DNA of 42,207 nt, from positions 1 to 42,207 of the IMG/VR virus record IMGVR_UViG_3300030430_003170. One strand, written 5' to 3'. Shown here piece after piece: positions 1-6,683 of this stretch. The notes beneath the pieces are model-generated. The model was not told the DNA's origin and made no database searches. It was given only the letters and a program-made list of their open reading frames with translations. The DNA comes from a virus. Positions within the stretch are counted from its first letter, which is position 1, and the number at the start of each line of letters is the position of its first letter. A program made the position numbers and the translations under genes.

Positions 1-2
1 GT

Positions 3-131
3 GATACTCTAACATTACCTAACTCAACTGCGGTAAATGCTAGAGTAAGATTAACTTGCATTAAGGACGATGGTACTAACTCAACTTACAAAGCTGAGAC
101 TTTATCAACTCCTATTGCAACAATAGCGTAA
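3..131 (+). CDS. C-terminal end of an unidentified (probably virion) protein, partial
   Basis: An open frame runs in from the left edge and stops at TAA 129-131, giving the last 42 residues of a protein. They are rich in Thr, Ser, Asn and Ala with alternating hydrophobic residues, as in beta-rich phage structural proteins, and end in the residues PIATIA. A hairpin and then another small beta-rich gene follow, so a head or tail component is the most likely identity. The fragment is too short to name a family; the true start lies outside the window. Confidence 0.6.
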   Translation, partial: DTLTLPNSTAVNARVRLTCIKDDGTNSTYKAETLSTPIATIA

Positions 132-141
132 TAATTAATCA

Positions 142-161
142 GTGGCTCCTTCGGGAGCCAC
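142..161 (+). terminator. Stable UUCG-tetraloop hairpin, terminator or processing site
   Basis: GTGGCTCC (142-149) pairs perfectly with GGAGCCAC (154-161) around a TTCG loop, a C(UUCG)G tetraloop of exceptional stability. It lies 10 bases after the stop of the first gene and 22 bases before the next start. No T-run follows, so it may be an mRNA 3'-end stabiliser or weak terminator rather than a classical intrinsic terminator. Confidence 0.6.
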
Positions 162-183
162 ATAAAAGTTAAAGGAGAAAATT

Positions 184-507
184 ATGGCAGGCGGAGGATC
201 GTTTTCAAGTGACCAAAGTTCCACAAGAATAGCTTCAACTGGACAAGTTAAAACTGTTTCTGGTGGATCAACAAATTTAGGTCCTTGTAGAATTACGTAC
301 ATACAAGCAAAAGGCTCAGGAGCATTTACAACTGACGCTTCTCTTATTTTAAGAGATAGTGTTGGTGCTGGTGGAGAAATATTATTTGAAGGGCATTGTA
401 AACAAGAAGGTCTTGATATTTATTTACCAGGTAGTGGCATAAGATTTAGAACTGCAGTTCATGCAACTTTGTCTAACACTGCTTCTGTTACTTTAATTTA
501 TACTTAA
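184..507 (+). CDS. Small beta-rich virion-type protein
   Basis: A 107-residue protein preceded by a strong ribosome binding site (AAAGGAG, 171-177). After a Gly/Ser-rich N-terminus it is made of short beta-prone segments (ITYIQA, ASLILRD, EILFEG, IRFRTAV, ASVTLIY) separated by Gly, Ser and Thr turns, the pattern of a single small beta-sandwich. Similar size and composition are seen in the protein at 17005-17349. Its place after a virion-type gene and behind a hairpin suggests a head-decoration or minor structural role. I cannot name a family. Confidence 0.7.
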   Translation: MAGGGSFSSDQSSTRIASTGQVKTVSGGSTNLGPCRITYIQAKGSGAFTTDASLILRDSVGAGGEILFEGHCKQEGLDIYLPGSGIRFRTAVHATLSNTASVTLIYT

Positions 508-525
508 TCATAGTGTGGTATTCTA

Positions 526-1185
526 ATGAGTTATTTGAATGCAAACATACCTTTAGAATACGCACAAATTAGGAGAGAGTATTTATATGATCTCAAAAAA
601 CACCATGGAGAAGTTGAAGACTGTATTATCTTTGGCATTACATCGCTTACAGGGAGGTCTATACTCTTTCATGCAATTATGGAAAATGGTGCAGTCTACT
701 ATCGTCTCCCGATTAGTGCATTTATACAAAGAGGTTTTGATCCAGAGAAAGTTCCTAAACGTAGACTTGATGAGTTGGAACTATGGAATAGTTTTAGTTA
801 TTATCCTGCTATTACTACTTGGGATATCTTAGGCGGAGTATCAGGTAAATATTGGGGAAAGGATAAAAAATGGCATCCTGGAAAATATCTTTTTACCATA
901 GATTGGGGTCATCCAGATGCTAACGTTCTTGACTCTGATCATTCAGAAATTCCACAAGAACATAAGTGTGCACATATAATTGCTTTGAAAGATGGTAATT
1001 ATGCTGCACAGCCTAACAATCGTATCCTTTGGGATCTACCATCATTTACTGTTAAAAATGATGTCCCAGATTGGAAGGTTCAAACAACCGAATGGAATGC
1101 AGAGGATACAAGTAAATGGATAACAGAAGATTCTGATAGATTCTTCTATAACATTGAGGAGATAAAAGATGATGATAGCAATTAA
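526..1185 (+). CDS. Conserved-type phage protein of unknown function
   Basis: A 219-residue soluble protein with no signal peptide or membrane segment. It is rich in Trp and Tyr in the central part (residues about 90-130 contain several WG and WD pairs) and ends in an acidic tail (EEIKDDDSN). No catalytic motif is recognised. The start has no convincing Shine-Dalgarno sequence. Its 3' end overlaps the small reading frame at 1169. Coding looks solid because of length and composition; function is unknown. Confidence 0.65.
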   Translation: MSYLNANIPLEYAQIRREYLYDLKKHHGEVEDCIIFGITSLTGRSILFHAIMENGAVYYRLPISAFIQRGFDPEKVPKRRLDELELWNSFSYYPAITTWDILGGVSGKYWGKDKKWHPGKYLFTIDWGHPDANVLDSDHSEIPQEHKCAHIIALKDGNYAAQPNNRILWDLPSFTVKNDVPDWKVQTTEWNAEDTSKWITEDSDRFFYNIEEIKDDDSN

Positions 1186-1246
1186 AAGATTCTTTAGAAA
1201 AATTTCTAACTGGATCACAGACCAATATAAAAAAATAGGTAAGTAA
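1169..1246 (+). CDS. Micro-protein, basic amphipathic, 25 residues
   Basis: The frame starts with two ATG codons inside the end of the upstream gene, 5 bases behind a good ribosome binding site (GAGGAG). The peptide has alternating basic and aromatic/hydrophobic residues (KRFFRKISNWITDQY), consistent with an amphipathic helix. The overlap suggests translational coupling to the upstream gene. Too short to assign; it may be a membrane-active peptide or a spurious frame. Confidence 0.4.
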   Translation: MMIAIKRFFRKISNWITDQYKKIGK

Positions 1247-1248
1247 TC

Positions 1249-1395
1249 ATGAAAACTTGTAAGAAGTGCGGTCATCTGTGCCATTGCACAGAGGATCAAC
1301 ACCAAGGGTGTGAGTGTACAGACTGTAGGTGTAGTCATGCACCATCAGAGGGTGTTATAATTGATGACAGTAATGAATGCGAGTCATGTCAATGA
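1249..1395 (+). CDS. Cysteine-rich metallothionein-like micro-protein
   Basis: A 48-residue protein with 10 Cys (positions 4, 7, 11, 13, 21, 23, 26, 28, 44, 47) and 4 His. The cysteines form CxxC, CxC, CxC, CxxC, CxC and CxxC pairs, the spacing used by metallothioneins and compact zinc-binding proteins. It starts 2 bases after the stop of the 25-residue frame and has a modest ribosome binding site (AGGTAAG). No longer zinc-ribbon fold can be recognised. A metal-binding or redox-sensitive role is inferred from cysteine content only. Bacterial metallothioneins are known; a phage one in this context would be uncommon. Confidence 0.6.
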   Translation: MKTCKKCGHLCHCTEDQHQGCECTDCRCSHAPSEGVIIDDSNECESCQ

Positions 1396-1407
1396 TTAGG
1401 GTAAGTT

Positions 1408-1545
1408 ATGAAATACAGAACCTTAAAAAAATTGAGAGTTTTAAAACTTGCACGAAAAGAAGCAGCAAGAAGGCTTAAGATTATGAACTGGATGATATTT
1501 GTATTATGTTTAATAATAATTTTTGTAGGATTAACTAATGGCTAA
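1408..1545 (+). CDS. Small single-pass membrane protein
   Basis: A 45-residue protein. Residues 1-24 are strongly basic (KKLRVLKLARKEAARR), followed by one hydrophobic segment (about residues 26-43, NWMIFVLCLIIIFVGL), so an N-in membrane anchor is predicted. The stop overlaps the ATG of the next gene at 1538, an arrangement that favours coupled translation. It belongs to a run of small membrane-associated genes that may be a lysis or envelope-modifying cassette; no family is recognised. Confidence 0.55.
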   Translation: MKYRTLKKLRVLKLARKEAARRLKIMNWMIFVLCLIIIFVGLTNG

Positions 1546-1852
1546 AAAACCAAAAAGCAAATTAGAATGGTTTAAAAAGAATATAGTTATTGTACCTGTT
1601 GTAGGTGCAATTTTAGCAGGGACATTTACATCTGTAAGATATGTAATATCTATGACAGACACTATTCAGGTTAACAAAGAAATACTTGAAACGGTGACTA
1701 GAGATTTAGAAATACAAAAAGAAATGGTAAATGATATCAAACAAAGATTAGCTAGAGCTGAGGCTACTTGGGATATGGCTGAAAATATTTTTCAACAATT
1801 AGCAGATCAGGTGAGACGACATGAATACGATATTAAAGATCTTAGCCGTTAG
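1538..1852 (+). CDS. Membrane-anchored coiled-coil protein, inner-membrane spanin-like
   Basis: A 104-residue protein with a basic N-terminus (KKPKSKLEWFKK), one hydrophobic segment at about residues 16-34 and then a long charged helix (about 40-104) with heptad-like spacing. This topology (short cytoplasmic end, one membrane span, periplasmic coiled coil) is that of an i-spanin such as Rz, but also of other phage membrane proteins. The downstream gene overlaps it by 32 bases in another frame and encodes a secreted protein, which recalls overlapping spanin gene pairs. The partner lacks a lipobox, so the spanin assignment is tentative. Confidence 0.6.
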   Translation: MAKKPKSKLEWFKKNIVIVPVVGAILAGTFTSVRYVISMTDTIQVNKEILETVTRDLEIQKEMVNDIKQRLARAEATWDMAENIFQQLADQVRRHEYDIKDLSR

Positions 1853-2309
1853 TGTCTTCTTTGCATTGTTTTCTACAACGGTGCAGGCACGTAATGAATA
1901 TCTCAATGATGGCACAAACACTTGTGATCAAGGTAGTTGGGAAGCTTATACAGAAATAAGACAAAATGAATATAAAAGCGGAAATAATGATGAATATCAA
2001 AATCAAACAATAGGTTGGAGATTTAGAAAATCTATTGGTGATGCATGTTCTGATGAATTTATTGCTGAACAACATTTAAAACAAAAACTTAAAACCCAAC
2101 TTGAACTAGTAAAAGAGTGTAAGCGGGTGCCTAGAATTAGCCCACCACCTGTAGAATTTGCTGAATTGATAAATATGTGTATGAAATTAGGCGTTATGTC
2201 TACTGCTAGTTTTGAGGATAGACCAGATGATAGCATTAGTTACTGGACTGTGTTAAAAGAAGATTGGAAAAAGGAGAATCCAGATAAACCAATATTTGAA
2301 TCAAAATGA
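1821..2309 (+). CDS. Secreted protein of unknown function with signal peptide
   Basis: A 162-residue protein with a typical Sec signal peptide (residues 1-23, hydrophobic core LAVSVFFALFS, likely cleavage after VQA). The mature part is polar, with Cys at about 35, 74, 99 and 119 that could form disulfides in the periplasm. There is no lipobox Cys at the cleavage site. It begins inside the preceding membrane-protein gene and its stop overlaps the next start (2306). A periplasmic role in lysis or superinfection control is possible but not shown by sequence. Confidence 0.6.
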   Translation: MNTILKILAVSVFFALFSTTVQARNEYLNDGTNTCDQGSWEAYTEIRQNEYKSGNNDEYQNQTIGWRFRKSIGDACSDEFIAEQHLKQKLKTQLELVKECKRVPRISPPPVEFAELINMCMKLGVMSTASFEDRPDDSISYWTVLKEDWKKENPDKPIFESK

Positions 2310-2722
2310 GTAAACCTTTAAAAATATCAGAACAAGCTGCAGTACAAATGCCTATGAAAACTGTTGCAAGTTTAATTTGCATGGTAGCTTTAGGAACTTG
2401 GGCTTACTTTGGTCTACATGAATCTCTTAATGCAACTAAAACTAAGGTTGAATTAATGGAGAAGGATCTTGAACAGAATACTGAATTTAGGATAAAATAC
2501 CCTAGAGGACAGTTAGGTAAATCATCTGGAGAAGCAGAGCTTTACATGCTAGTAGAGGATTTATATAAGTCTGTAGATCGTTTGAATAAAGCTATCGAGG
2601 ATGGAATGCACAACAAAGTAAATATAGAATTTTTAACAAAACAAATGAACAAAGCTTTATCTGATATTGAAAAATTAAAAGATAAACAAAGAACATTTGC
2701 AAATGGGAAAGGAGCATACTAA
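2306..2722 (+). CDS. Membrane-anchored coiled-coil protein
   Basis: A 138-residue protein with one hydrophobic segment (about residues 19-36, VASLICMVALGTWAYFG) and a long charged helical region after it (about 42-130), again an N-anchored coiled-coil topology like the gene at 1538. Start and stop overlap the neighbours by 4 and 1 bases, so it is part of one translational unit from 1538 to 2907. The family is not recognised; lysis-related or envelope-spanning roles are candidates. Confidence 0.6.
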   Translation: MSKPLKISEQAAVQMPMKTVASLICMVALGTWAYFGLHESLNATKTKVELMEKDLEQNTEFRIKYPRGQLGKSSGEAELYMLVEDLYKSVDRLNKAIEDGMHNKVNIEFLTKQMNKALSDIEKLKDKQRTFANGKGAY

Positions 2723-2907
2723 TGGCTAAACTATGTCCAAGAGGAAAAGCAGCTGCAAAGCGTAAATTTAAAGTTTACCCTTCTGCGTACGCAAACATGT
2801 ACGCGTCTGCAGTTTGTTCAGGCAAAATCACACCAGGAGGAAAGAAAAATAAAAAAAATAAAGGTGGTATGATAATGTTTGATATGACTAAATCAGTAGA
2901 GGTTTAA
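2722..2907 (+). CDS. Small lysine-rich protein
   Basis: A 61-residue basic protein. Residues 3-35 (CPRGKAAAKRKFKVYPS, then YANMYASAVCSGK) match a pattern I associate with very common small proteins of marine phages, of unknown role. Two Cys are retained (residues 5 and 32). The start ATG shares a base with the upstream stop and a good ribosome binding site (GGGAAAGGAG) precedes it. It begins a series of tiny basic proteins that continues to about 4050. Confidence 0.6.
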   Translation: MAKLCPRGKAAAKRKFKVYPSAYANMYASAVCSGKITPGGKKNKKNKGGMIMFDMTKSVEV

Positions 2908-3254
2908 TGGCAAAAAAAGGATTAAGGGCTTGGGTTAAAGAGAACTGGGTTGATATAGCAAACCGCAGACCAGACGGATCATTTCCAAAATGTGGTAGAA
3001 GCGGTGGAGAAAAAAGAAAAAATTACCCTAAATGTGTTCCAATAGCTAAAGCGAGAGCAATGTCAAAAGGTCAAAGAAGATCTGCAGTCGCTAGAAAACA
3101 AGCTGCAGCAAATGTTGGTCCAAAACCAACTAATGTTAAAACAATTTTAAAAAAATCAGTTGGCGGATATATTGGTAGTTATATTAAATCAGAGATTGAT
3201 GGTAAAAAAATTTCAAATAAAAGTTATGAAAAATATTATAAAGGGATGATCTAA
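2907..3254 (+). CDS. Small basic protein, DUF5872-like
   Basis: A 115-residue, Lys/Arg-rich protein. The N-terminal half has GLRAWVKENWVDI, then CGRSGGEKRKNYPKCVP and a segment with MSKGQRRSAVARK, which resembles the family I remember as DUF5872 in viruses and phages; the family name is from memory. The C-terminal 45 residues (GGYIGSYIKSEIDGKK and onward) are a poorly conserved extension. A virion-packaged or nucleic-acid-binding role is suggested only by charge. Confidence 0.6.
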   Translation: MAKKGLRAWVKENWVDIANRRPDGSFPKCGRSGGEKRKNYPKCVPIAKARAMSKGQRRSAVARKQAAANVGPKPTNVKTILKKSVGGYIGSYIKSEIDGKKISNKSYEKYYKGMI

Positions 3255-3676
3255 TGAATGATTATTACAAAGACTTAATATTACCAAAGAAAAAACCATC
3301 TGATATATTAAGAAAAAGAAAAATTCAAAATTACCAAAAAATAAAACCATTTCTTGAACTTCCAACACAAATGTACGTTGAAGATGTAATGAAATTAAGT
3401 AAAGGCACAATGCCAGCTAGAAATAAAAAAAATTTTAGACCTACTAAGAAAGGGGCTGGTATGACAGAAGCTGGAGTTAAAGCTTACAGAAGACTTAATC
3501 CAGGATCTAAACTTAAAACAGCAGTAACAGGTAAAGTAAAACCAGGATCAAAAGATGCAAAAAGAAGAAAATCTTATTGTGCTAGATCTTTAGGTCAATT
3601 AAAAAGAGCTTCGGCAAAAACAAGAAATGATCCTAACTCAAGAATAAGACAAGCAAGAAGAAGATGGAAGTGTTAA
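3254..3676 (+). CDS. Small basic protein, DUF6321-like
   Basis: A 140-residue, very basic protein. Residues 65-140 contain AGMTEAGVKAYRRLNPGSKL, TAVTGKVKPGSKDAKRRKS, YCARSLGQ and a C-terminal RRRWKC, a pattern I associate with a cyanophage/marine-phage family (DUF6321 from memory). The N-terminal 60 residues are less basic and look like an added segment (LILPKKKPSDILRKRKIQNYQ). It follows the previous gene with a one-base overlap. Function unknown. Confidence 0.6.
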   Translation: MNDYYKDLILPKKKPSDILRKRKIQNYQKIKPFLELPTQMYVEDVMKLSKGTMPARNKKNFRPTKKGAGMTEAGVKAYRRLNPGSKLKTAVTGKVKPGSKDAKRRKSYCARSLGQLKRASAKTRNDPNSRIRQARRRWKC

Positions 3677-3886
3677 ATGGTTGAAACAGTAGTTGCATTA
3701 TTGATGTTTATAAACGGTGAAATTAAAGAACACCGTATACAAGAAAATATGGCTGTCTGCTTACGTGGTAAGAGAGTTGCAGAAAGAGATTATAACCCAA
3801 GTGTAAGTTACAAATGTATCAAAGCTAACGCTGAAACTGAAATATACATGGGTCAAAAAAGCATTAAAAAAATTATATTAGATTAA
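3677..3886 (+). CDS. Small protein with hydrophobic N-terminus and two cysteines
   Basis: A 69-residue protein beginning MVETVVALLMFINGEIKEHR, with the hydrophobic stretch at residues 4-13, and two Cys (28 and 47) that could pair. A similar style of protein lies at 40509-40715. The hydrophobic run is short for a membrane span, so it could be a buried strand of a small beta protein. Start directly abuts the upstream stop. Function unknown. Confidence 0.55.
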   Translation: MVETVVALLMFINGEIKEHRIQENMAVCLRGKRVAERDYNPSVSYKCIKANAETEIYMGQKSIKKIILD

Positions 3887-4047
3887 TGGCTATATACGCA
3901 GATTGTCAAAGTAAAAGAGAAGCTAGATTAAGATGGCGAAAAAGCCCTAAAGGAAAAGCATGGGATCAAGCGTACTATCAAAGACCTTATGTTAAAGCTA
4001 GACGTTTAAAAAAGTATTTAGAAAATAAAGCTAGATTAGAAAAATAA
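3886..4047 (+). CDS. Small basic protein, 53 residues
   Basis: The ATG overlaps the upstream stop by one base and the frame ends at TAA 4045-4047. The 53 residues are rich in Lys, Arg and Tyr (for example REARLRWRKSPKGKAWDQ) and end in a helical basic tail. It completes the first run of tiny basic proteins. The absence of any gap before it and its codon pattern support coding. No family recognised. Confidence 0.55.
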   Translation: MAIYADCQSKREARLRWRKSPKGKAWDQAYYQRPYVKARRLKKYLENKARLEK

Positions 4048-4054
4048 AATTTGT

Positions 4055-4060
4055 TATACG
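4055..4060 (+). promoter_or_regulatory. TATACG -10-like box 6 bases before a start codon
   Basis: TATACG ends 6 bases upstream of ATG 4067. No Shine-Dalgarno sequence and no good -35 hexamer are seen. The spacing matches the boxes before 12218, 14667, 17509 and the minus-strand gene starting at 37128, so a leaderless transcript is possible. Confidence 0.3.
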
Positions 4061-4066
4061 CTTTTT

Positions 4067-4747
4067 ATGGCTAAAGTCATATTTAAGTGTTTTTTAAAAG
4101 AAGTCAAAGACAAATTTCCAATACAAAAAATATCAAGTAAAGACTTCAAATGGTTTGATAGAATGAATAAATTTTATCAAGATAATCCAAGGAAAGTTCA
4201 AACTAATAAATGTCCAGGTATTTTGAGCACTTTGCAAACAGGCTGGATTCAAAAAACTTATCAACCAATTACAATAACAACTAATGGTGACAAAAAAACT
4301 TTTAGTTGGCACACACCTTACAATCAAAAAAAAGGTGAGAACGGATTTTTAATAGACAATTATGTTTCAAGTCATGAATATGATCAGTTAGCAAAATTTA
4401 AAAATTTAGGTGATAGTGTCTTAGATACAGTAATCAAAATACAATCACCATGGAGAGTAATCATACCTAAAGATTATTATTTGTTATCCACTGCAATACC
4501 TTATAACGATGATGTAAATTTTACCGCAGCCACAGGATTATTAATGGGTGAAAACTTTTTAAATGTGCAGCTTTTTTGGCATAAATTAAAGGGTGATTAT
4601 ACTATACCATCAGGAACTCCTTTATGTTATTATCTCTTAATCAAAAAAGAAAAGTTTGATAGTGAAATAAGTATGTTGAATAATGAAGAAATTGATATTA
4701 TAAAACAGGATCAAATAAATTTTTTTAACAAAAAATTAAAATCATAA
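4067..4747 (+). CDS. DUF6065-like protein of unknown function
   Basis: A 226-residue soluble protein. The section at about residues 126-195 (IQSPWRVIIPKDYYLL, then a conserved TAATGLLMG and a segment on IPSGTPLCYYLLIKK) resembles the family I remember as DUF6065, which is scattered in phages and bacteria and has no known activity; the name is from memory. Aromatic residues and a central SWHTPYN motif suggest a beta-rich fold. It starts a new group after a 19-base gap and is followed without a gap by the peptidase gene. Confidence 0.6.
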   Translation: MAKVIFKCFLKEVKDKFPIQKISSKDFKWFDRMNKFYQDNPRKVQTNKCPGILSTLQTGWIQKTYQPITITTNGDKKTFSWHTPYNQKKGENGFLIDNYVSSHEYDQLAKFKNLGDSVLDTVIKIQSPWRVIIPKDYYLLSTAIPYNDDVNFTAATGLLMGENFLNVQLFWHKLKGDYTIPSGTPLCYYLLIKKEKFDSEISMLNNEEIDIIKQDQINFFNKKLKS

Positions 4748-5223
4748 TGCAATTAACAAGAAATTTTTCTCTATCAGAATTAACTAAAAGCGACACGGCT
4801 ATTAGAAAAGGTATTGATAATAATCCTAACGCCGAACAAGTTGATAAATTAAAATTACTTTGTGAAAATATATTACAACCTGTAAGAGATCATTTTGGTA
4901 GAGTTAAAGTAACCTCAGGCTATCGTTCCCCTGAGCTGTGTGTAGCAATCGGCAGCTCCGTTAATTCTCAACATGCAAAAGCGGAGGCTTGTGACTTTGA
5001 AGTTATAGGTGTATCAAATGCAGAACTGAGTGATTGGATTTTTAATAATTTACAACCAGATCAATTGATTTTAGAATTTTGGAATCCAGGAGAAAAAAAT
5101 AGTGGTTGGGTTCACTGTAGTTATGTTGAAGACTCTCCAAGAAAACAATATTTAAGAGCTTATAGAAAAGACGGAAAAGTAAAATACGAACCAATTTTAG
5201 GAAACGCTACATCTATTTTTTAA
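4747..5223 (+). CDS. M15-family zinc D-Ala-D-Ala peptidase, probable endolysin
   Basis: A 158-residue protein matching the compact peptidase M15A fold that cuts peptidoglycan peptide stems. It has NFSLSELTKSDTA at the start, VTSGYRSPELC at residues 55-65, the zinc motif SQHAKAEACDFE (His76, Asp83), a Glu at 110 in the position of the catalytic acid, and WVHCSY with the third ligand His123. No signal peptide is present, so release to the periplasm would need a holin. The length fits phage endolysins of this family. Start overlaps the upstream stop by one base. Confidence 0.85.
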   Translation: MQLTRNFSLSELTKSDTAIRKGIDNNPNAEQVDKLKLLCENILQPVRDHFGRVKVTSGYRSPELCVAIGSSVNSQHAKAEACDFEVIGVSNAELSDWIFNNLQPDQLILEFWNPGEKNSGWVHCSYVEDSPRKQYLRAYRKDGKVKYEPILGNATSIF

Positions 5224-5696
5224 TGTACCTAAAAGATAAAGTTTTTGATCCCTTATTAATAGTTTATTTAAATGATTTTATTTTAAAAAGTAAAATGAAT
5301 TTACAATGCAGTGATGAAGGTGATGGTAGTCAATTTTTACAGACAAATTTTAGTTTAGAAGATCCTCTAATTCAATATTTAGCTATTAAAATTTTTAATT
5401 CATTCGATGAAAAAATAAAAAATAAAAGTGTAAGAAGAGCTTATGCAAATATACAATTTGCAGGAATGGACGGGTGTTTTCATAAAGATGATGGAGATTA
5501 TACTGGATTGTTGATGGTTTCGAAAACTTTAGATAAAGGTGATGGATGTTTTGTTACTGAAAAAGAAAGTGTTGATTTTGTCAGTAATAGAGTTATAGTA
5601 TTTAATGCAAAGGAGAAACATAAAGGTAATGCACCAAAAGATAATTCTAAAGGGCCTAGGATTACATTAGCTTTTAAAACTACAAATGGCGATTAG
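5223..5696 (+). CDS. 2OG-Fe(II) oxygenase, prolyl-4-hydroxylase-like (1 of 6)
   Basis: A 157-residue double-stranded beta-helix dioxygenase. Iron ligands are His87 and Asp89 (FHKDD) and His133 (KEKHKGNAP); Arg146 (GPRITLAF) is the 2-oxoglutarate anchor. The family couples oxidation of 2-oxoglutarate to hydroxylation of a protein, sugar, lipid or nucleobase; the substrate here is unknown. It is nearly minimal in length and overlaps both neighbours, lying between the endolysin candidate and small basic proteins. Confidence 0.85.
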   Translation: MYLKDKVFDPLLIVYLNDFILKSKMNLQCSDEGDGSQFLQTNFSLEDPLIQYLAIKIFNSFDEKIKNKSVRRAYANIQFAGMDGCFHKDDGDYTGLLMVSKTLDKGDGCFVTEKESVDFVSNRVIVFNAKEKHKGNAPKDNSKGPRITLAFKTTNGD

Positions 5697-5904
5697 CAGA
5701 TCACAAATACCAAAAGAAATTGAGGGCAAATTAAGAGGAGCAAGAGACGAAAAGAAAAAAGTTAAAACTTATAAAGGAGGCGGAATGAAAAACGGAAGAT
5801 TGAAGAAAGTAGCTTCAGCATTAAACAAAGCTTCTAAACTTCACAAGAAACAATCTAAAATTATAAAGAAGCATATCAAGGAGATGAAACGTGGCAGATC
5901 CTAA
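5686..5904 (+). CDS. Small lysine-rich protein
   Basis: A 72-residue protein that starts inside the oxygenase gene (11-base overlap). The N-terminal part (MAISRSQIPKEIEGKLRGA) and a glycine-rich turn at residues 31-33 lead into a strongly basic helix. A near-perfect Shine-Dalgarno sequence (AAAGGAGG) lies 5 bases before an internal in-frame ATG at 5785, so a 39-residue form may also be made. The same bases also encode the Gly-rich turn. Function unknown. Confidence 0.5.
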   Translation: MAISRSQIPKEIEGKLRGARDEKKKVKTYKGGGMKNGRLKKVASALNKASKLHKKQSKIIKKHIKEMKRGRS

Positions 5905-6169
5905 ATTAGGCACTGGTAAAAAACCAAAAGGTTCTGATAGAAGATTATATACAGACGAAAATCCTAGAGATACAGTCAAAATTAAGTTTGCAACACCAGC
6001 AGATGCAAGGGCCACCGTGGCTAAAGTCAAAAGAGTAAACAAACCTTTTGCTAGAAAAATACAAATTTTAACAGTTATGGAGCAACGTGCTAAGGTTATG
6101 GGTAAAACTCAGGTGGTTAATATTGCAAAAAAAGGTAAAGAATCCATACGCAAAAATCGTAAGGTCTAG
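5891..6169 (+). CDS. Small basic conserved-type phage protein (GTG start)
   Basis: A 92-residue protein starting at GTG 5891 behind AAGGAG, with the sequence ADPKLGTGKKPKGSDRRLYT followed by FATPADARATVAKVKR, a pattern I recall as widespread in marine phages. It is rich in Lys and Arg throughout. The start overlaps the end of the preceding gene by 14 bases. No function is known; adjacency to other tiny basic proteins suggests they are co-expressed late. Confidence 0.6.
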   Translation: MADPKLGTGKKPKGSDRRLYTDENPRDTVKIKFATPADARATVAKVKRVNKPFARKIQILTVMEQRAKVMGKTQVVNIAKKGKESIRKNRKV

Positions 6170-6185
6170 AACATTTAAATCCAAA

Positions 6186-6269
6186 GTGATACAATCAAGT
6201 AAGTTGTACAACCGCAAAAAGGAGAAATATGCTCTCAAAGCGGCCGCAAAAGAGGATTTAAATGAGTGA
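6186..6269 (+). CDS. Very small basic protein, start uncertain
   Basis: The frame ending at TGA 6267-6269 encodes a Lys-rich tail (KVIQSSKLYNRKKEKYALK then AAAKEDLNE) that looks coding and overlaps the next ATG. A GTG at 6186 gives 27 residues. An in-frame ATG at 6087 exists, but the extra residues are a shifted reading of the upstream gene and unlikely to be real. No good ribosome binding site supports either start. Confidence 0.35.
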   Translation: MIQSSKLYNRKKEKYALKAAAKEDLNE

Positions 6270-6495
6270 TTATAAAAACCCTAAACAAAAAACTAAAGGT
6301 AAATTTAAAATAGATTTATTTAGAATTGAATCTCAACCTTATAAACCAGGTGATGAAATTTTAGGTCCAAAAAGATCTAAAGCTTATTTTGATCCAAATT
6401 TATCTTATAGTAGAATTTATAAAAAGGGTGTGGAAATTGACATGGGTATAAGCAAAAAAGGACATGCTGGTTTCCGTATAAAGAAAACATTTTAA
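6262..6495 (+). CDS. Small protein of unknown function
   Basis: A 77-residue Lys-rich protein with several aromatic and Pro residues (DEILGPKRSKAYFDPNLSYS) and a C-terminal GHAGFRIKKTF that recalls the last strand of a small beta-barrel. The start overlaps the upstream stop. No family is recognised. Composition is like its neighbours, so it is kept as a real gene. Confidence 0.55.
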   Translation: MSDYKNPKQKTKGKFKIDLFRIESQPYKPGDEILGPKRSKAYFDPNLSYSRIYKKGVEIDMGISKKGHAGFRIKKTF

Positions 6496-6497
6496 AT

Positions 6498-6683
6498 ATG
6501 CCAGGACCATTTATAGGAGTAGCTTTTAAATTAGGACAACCGATTGTTAAAGGTGCATCAAAAAAATTTATGAAAATATTTAAAAAAGAATATAATGAAA
6601 ACAGAGCTGCAGGATTAAGTTCTACATCTGCTCATAGAGAAGCATCTCAATCTACGAATAAAATTTTGAAGGAGTTTAAATAA
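6498..6683 (+). CDS. Small basic protein before the adaptor genes
   Basis: A 61-residue protein with a Gly-Pro-rich N-terminus (MPGPFIGVAFKLGQP) and a helical, Lys-rich remainder. It shares one base with the adaptor start at 6683. It could be a minor structural or assembly component, but nothing in the sequence decides this. Confidence 0.5.
   Translation: MPGPFIGVAFKLGQPIVKGASKKFMKIFKKEYNENRAAGLSSTSAHREASQSTNKILKEFK

Noticed and set aside
1842-2236. Minus-strand open frames opposite the secreted-protein gene
   Set aside because: They are antisense to a well-supported gene, lack ribosome binding sites and have compositions of shadow frames.
1538-2309. Firm call of a two-gene spanin system
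   Set aside because: The secreted partner has a Sec cleavage site but no lipobox cysteine, and its mature part is not Pro-rich as in Rz1.
6240-6248. GCGGCCGC (NotI site) as a sign of a cloning junction
   Set aside because: It lies within a continuous reading frame with normal flanking sequence; a single rare site is not evidence of a construct.
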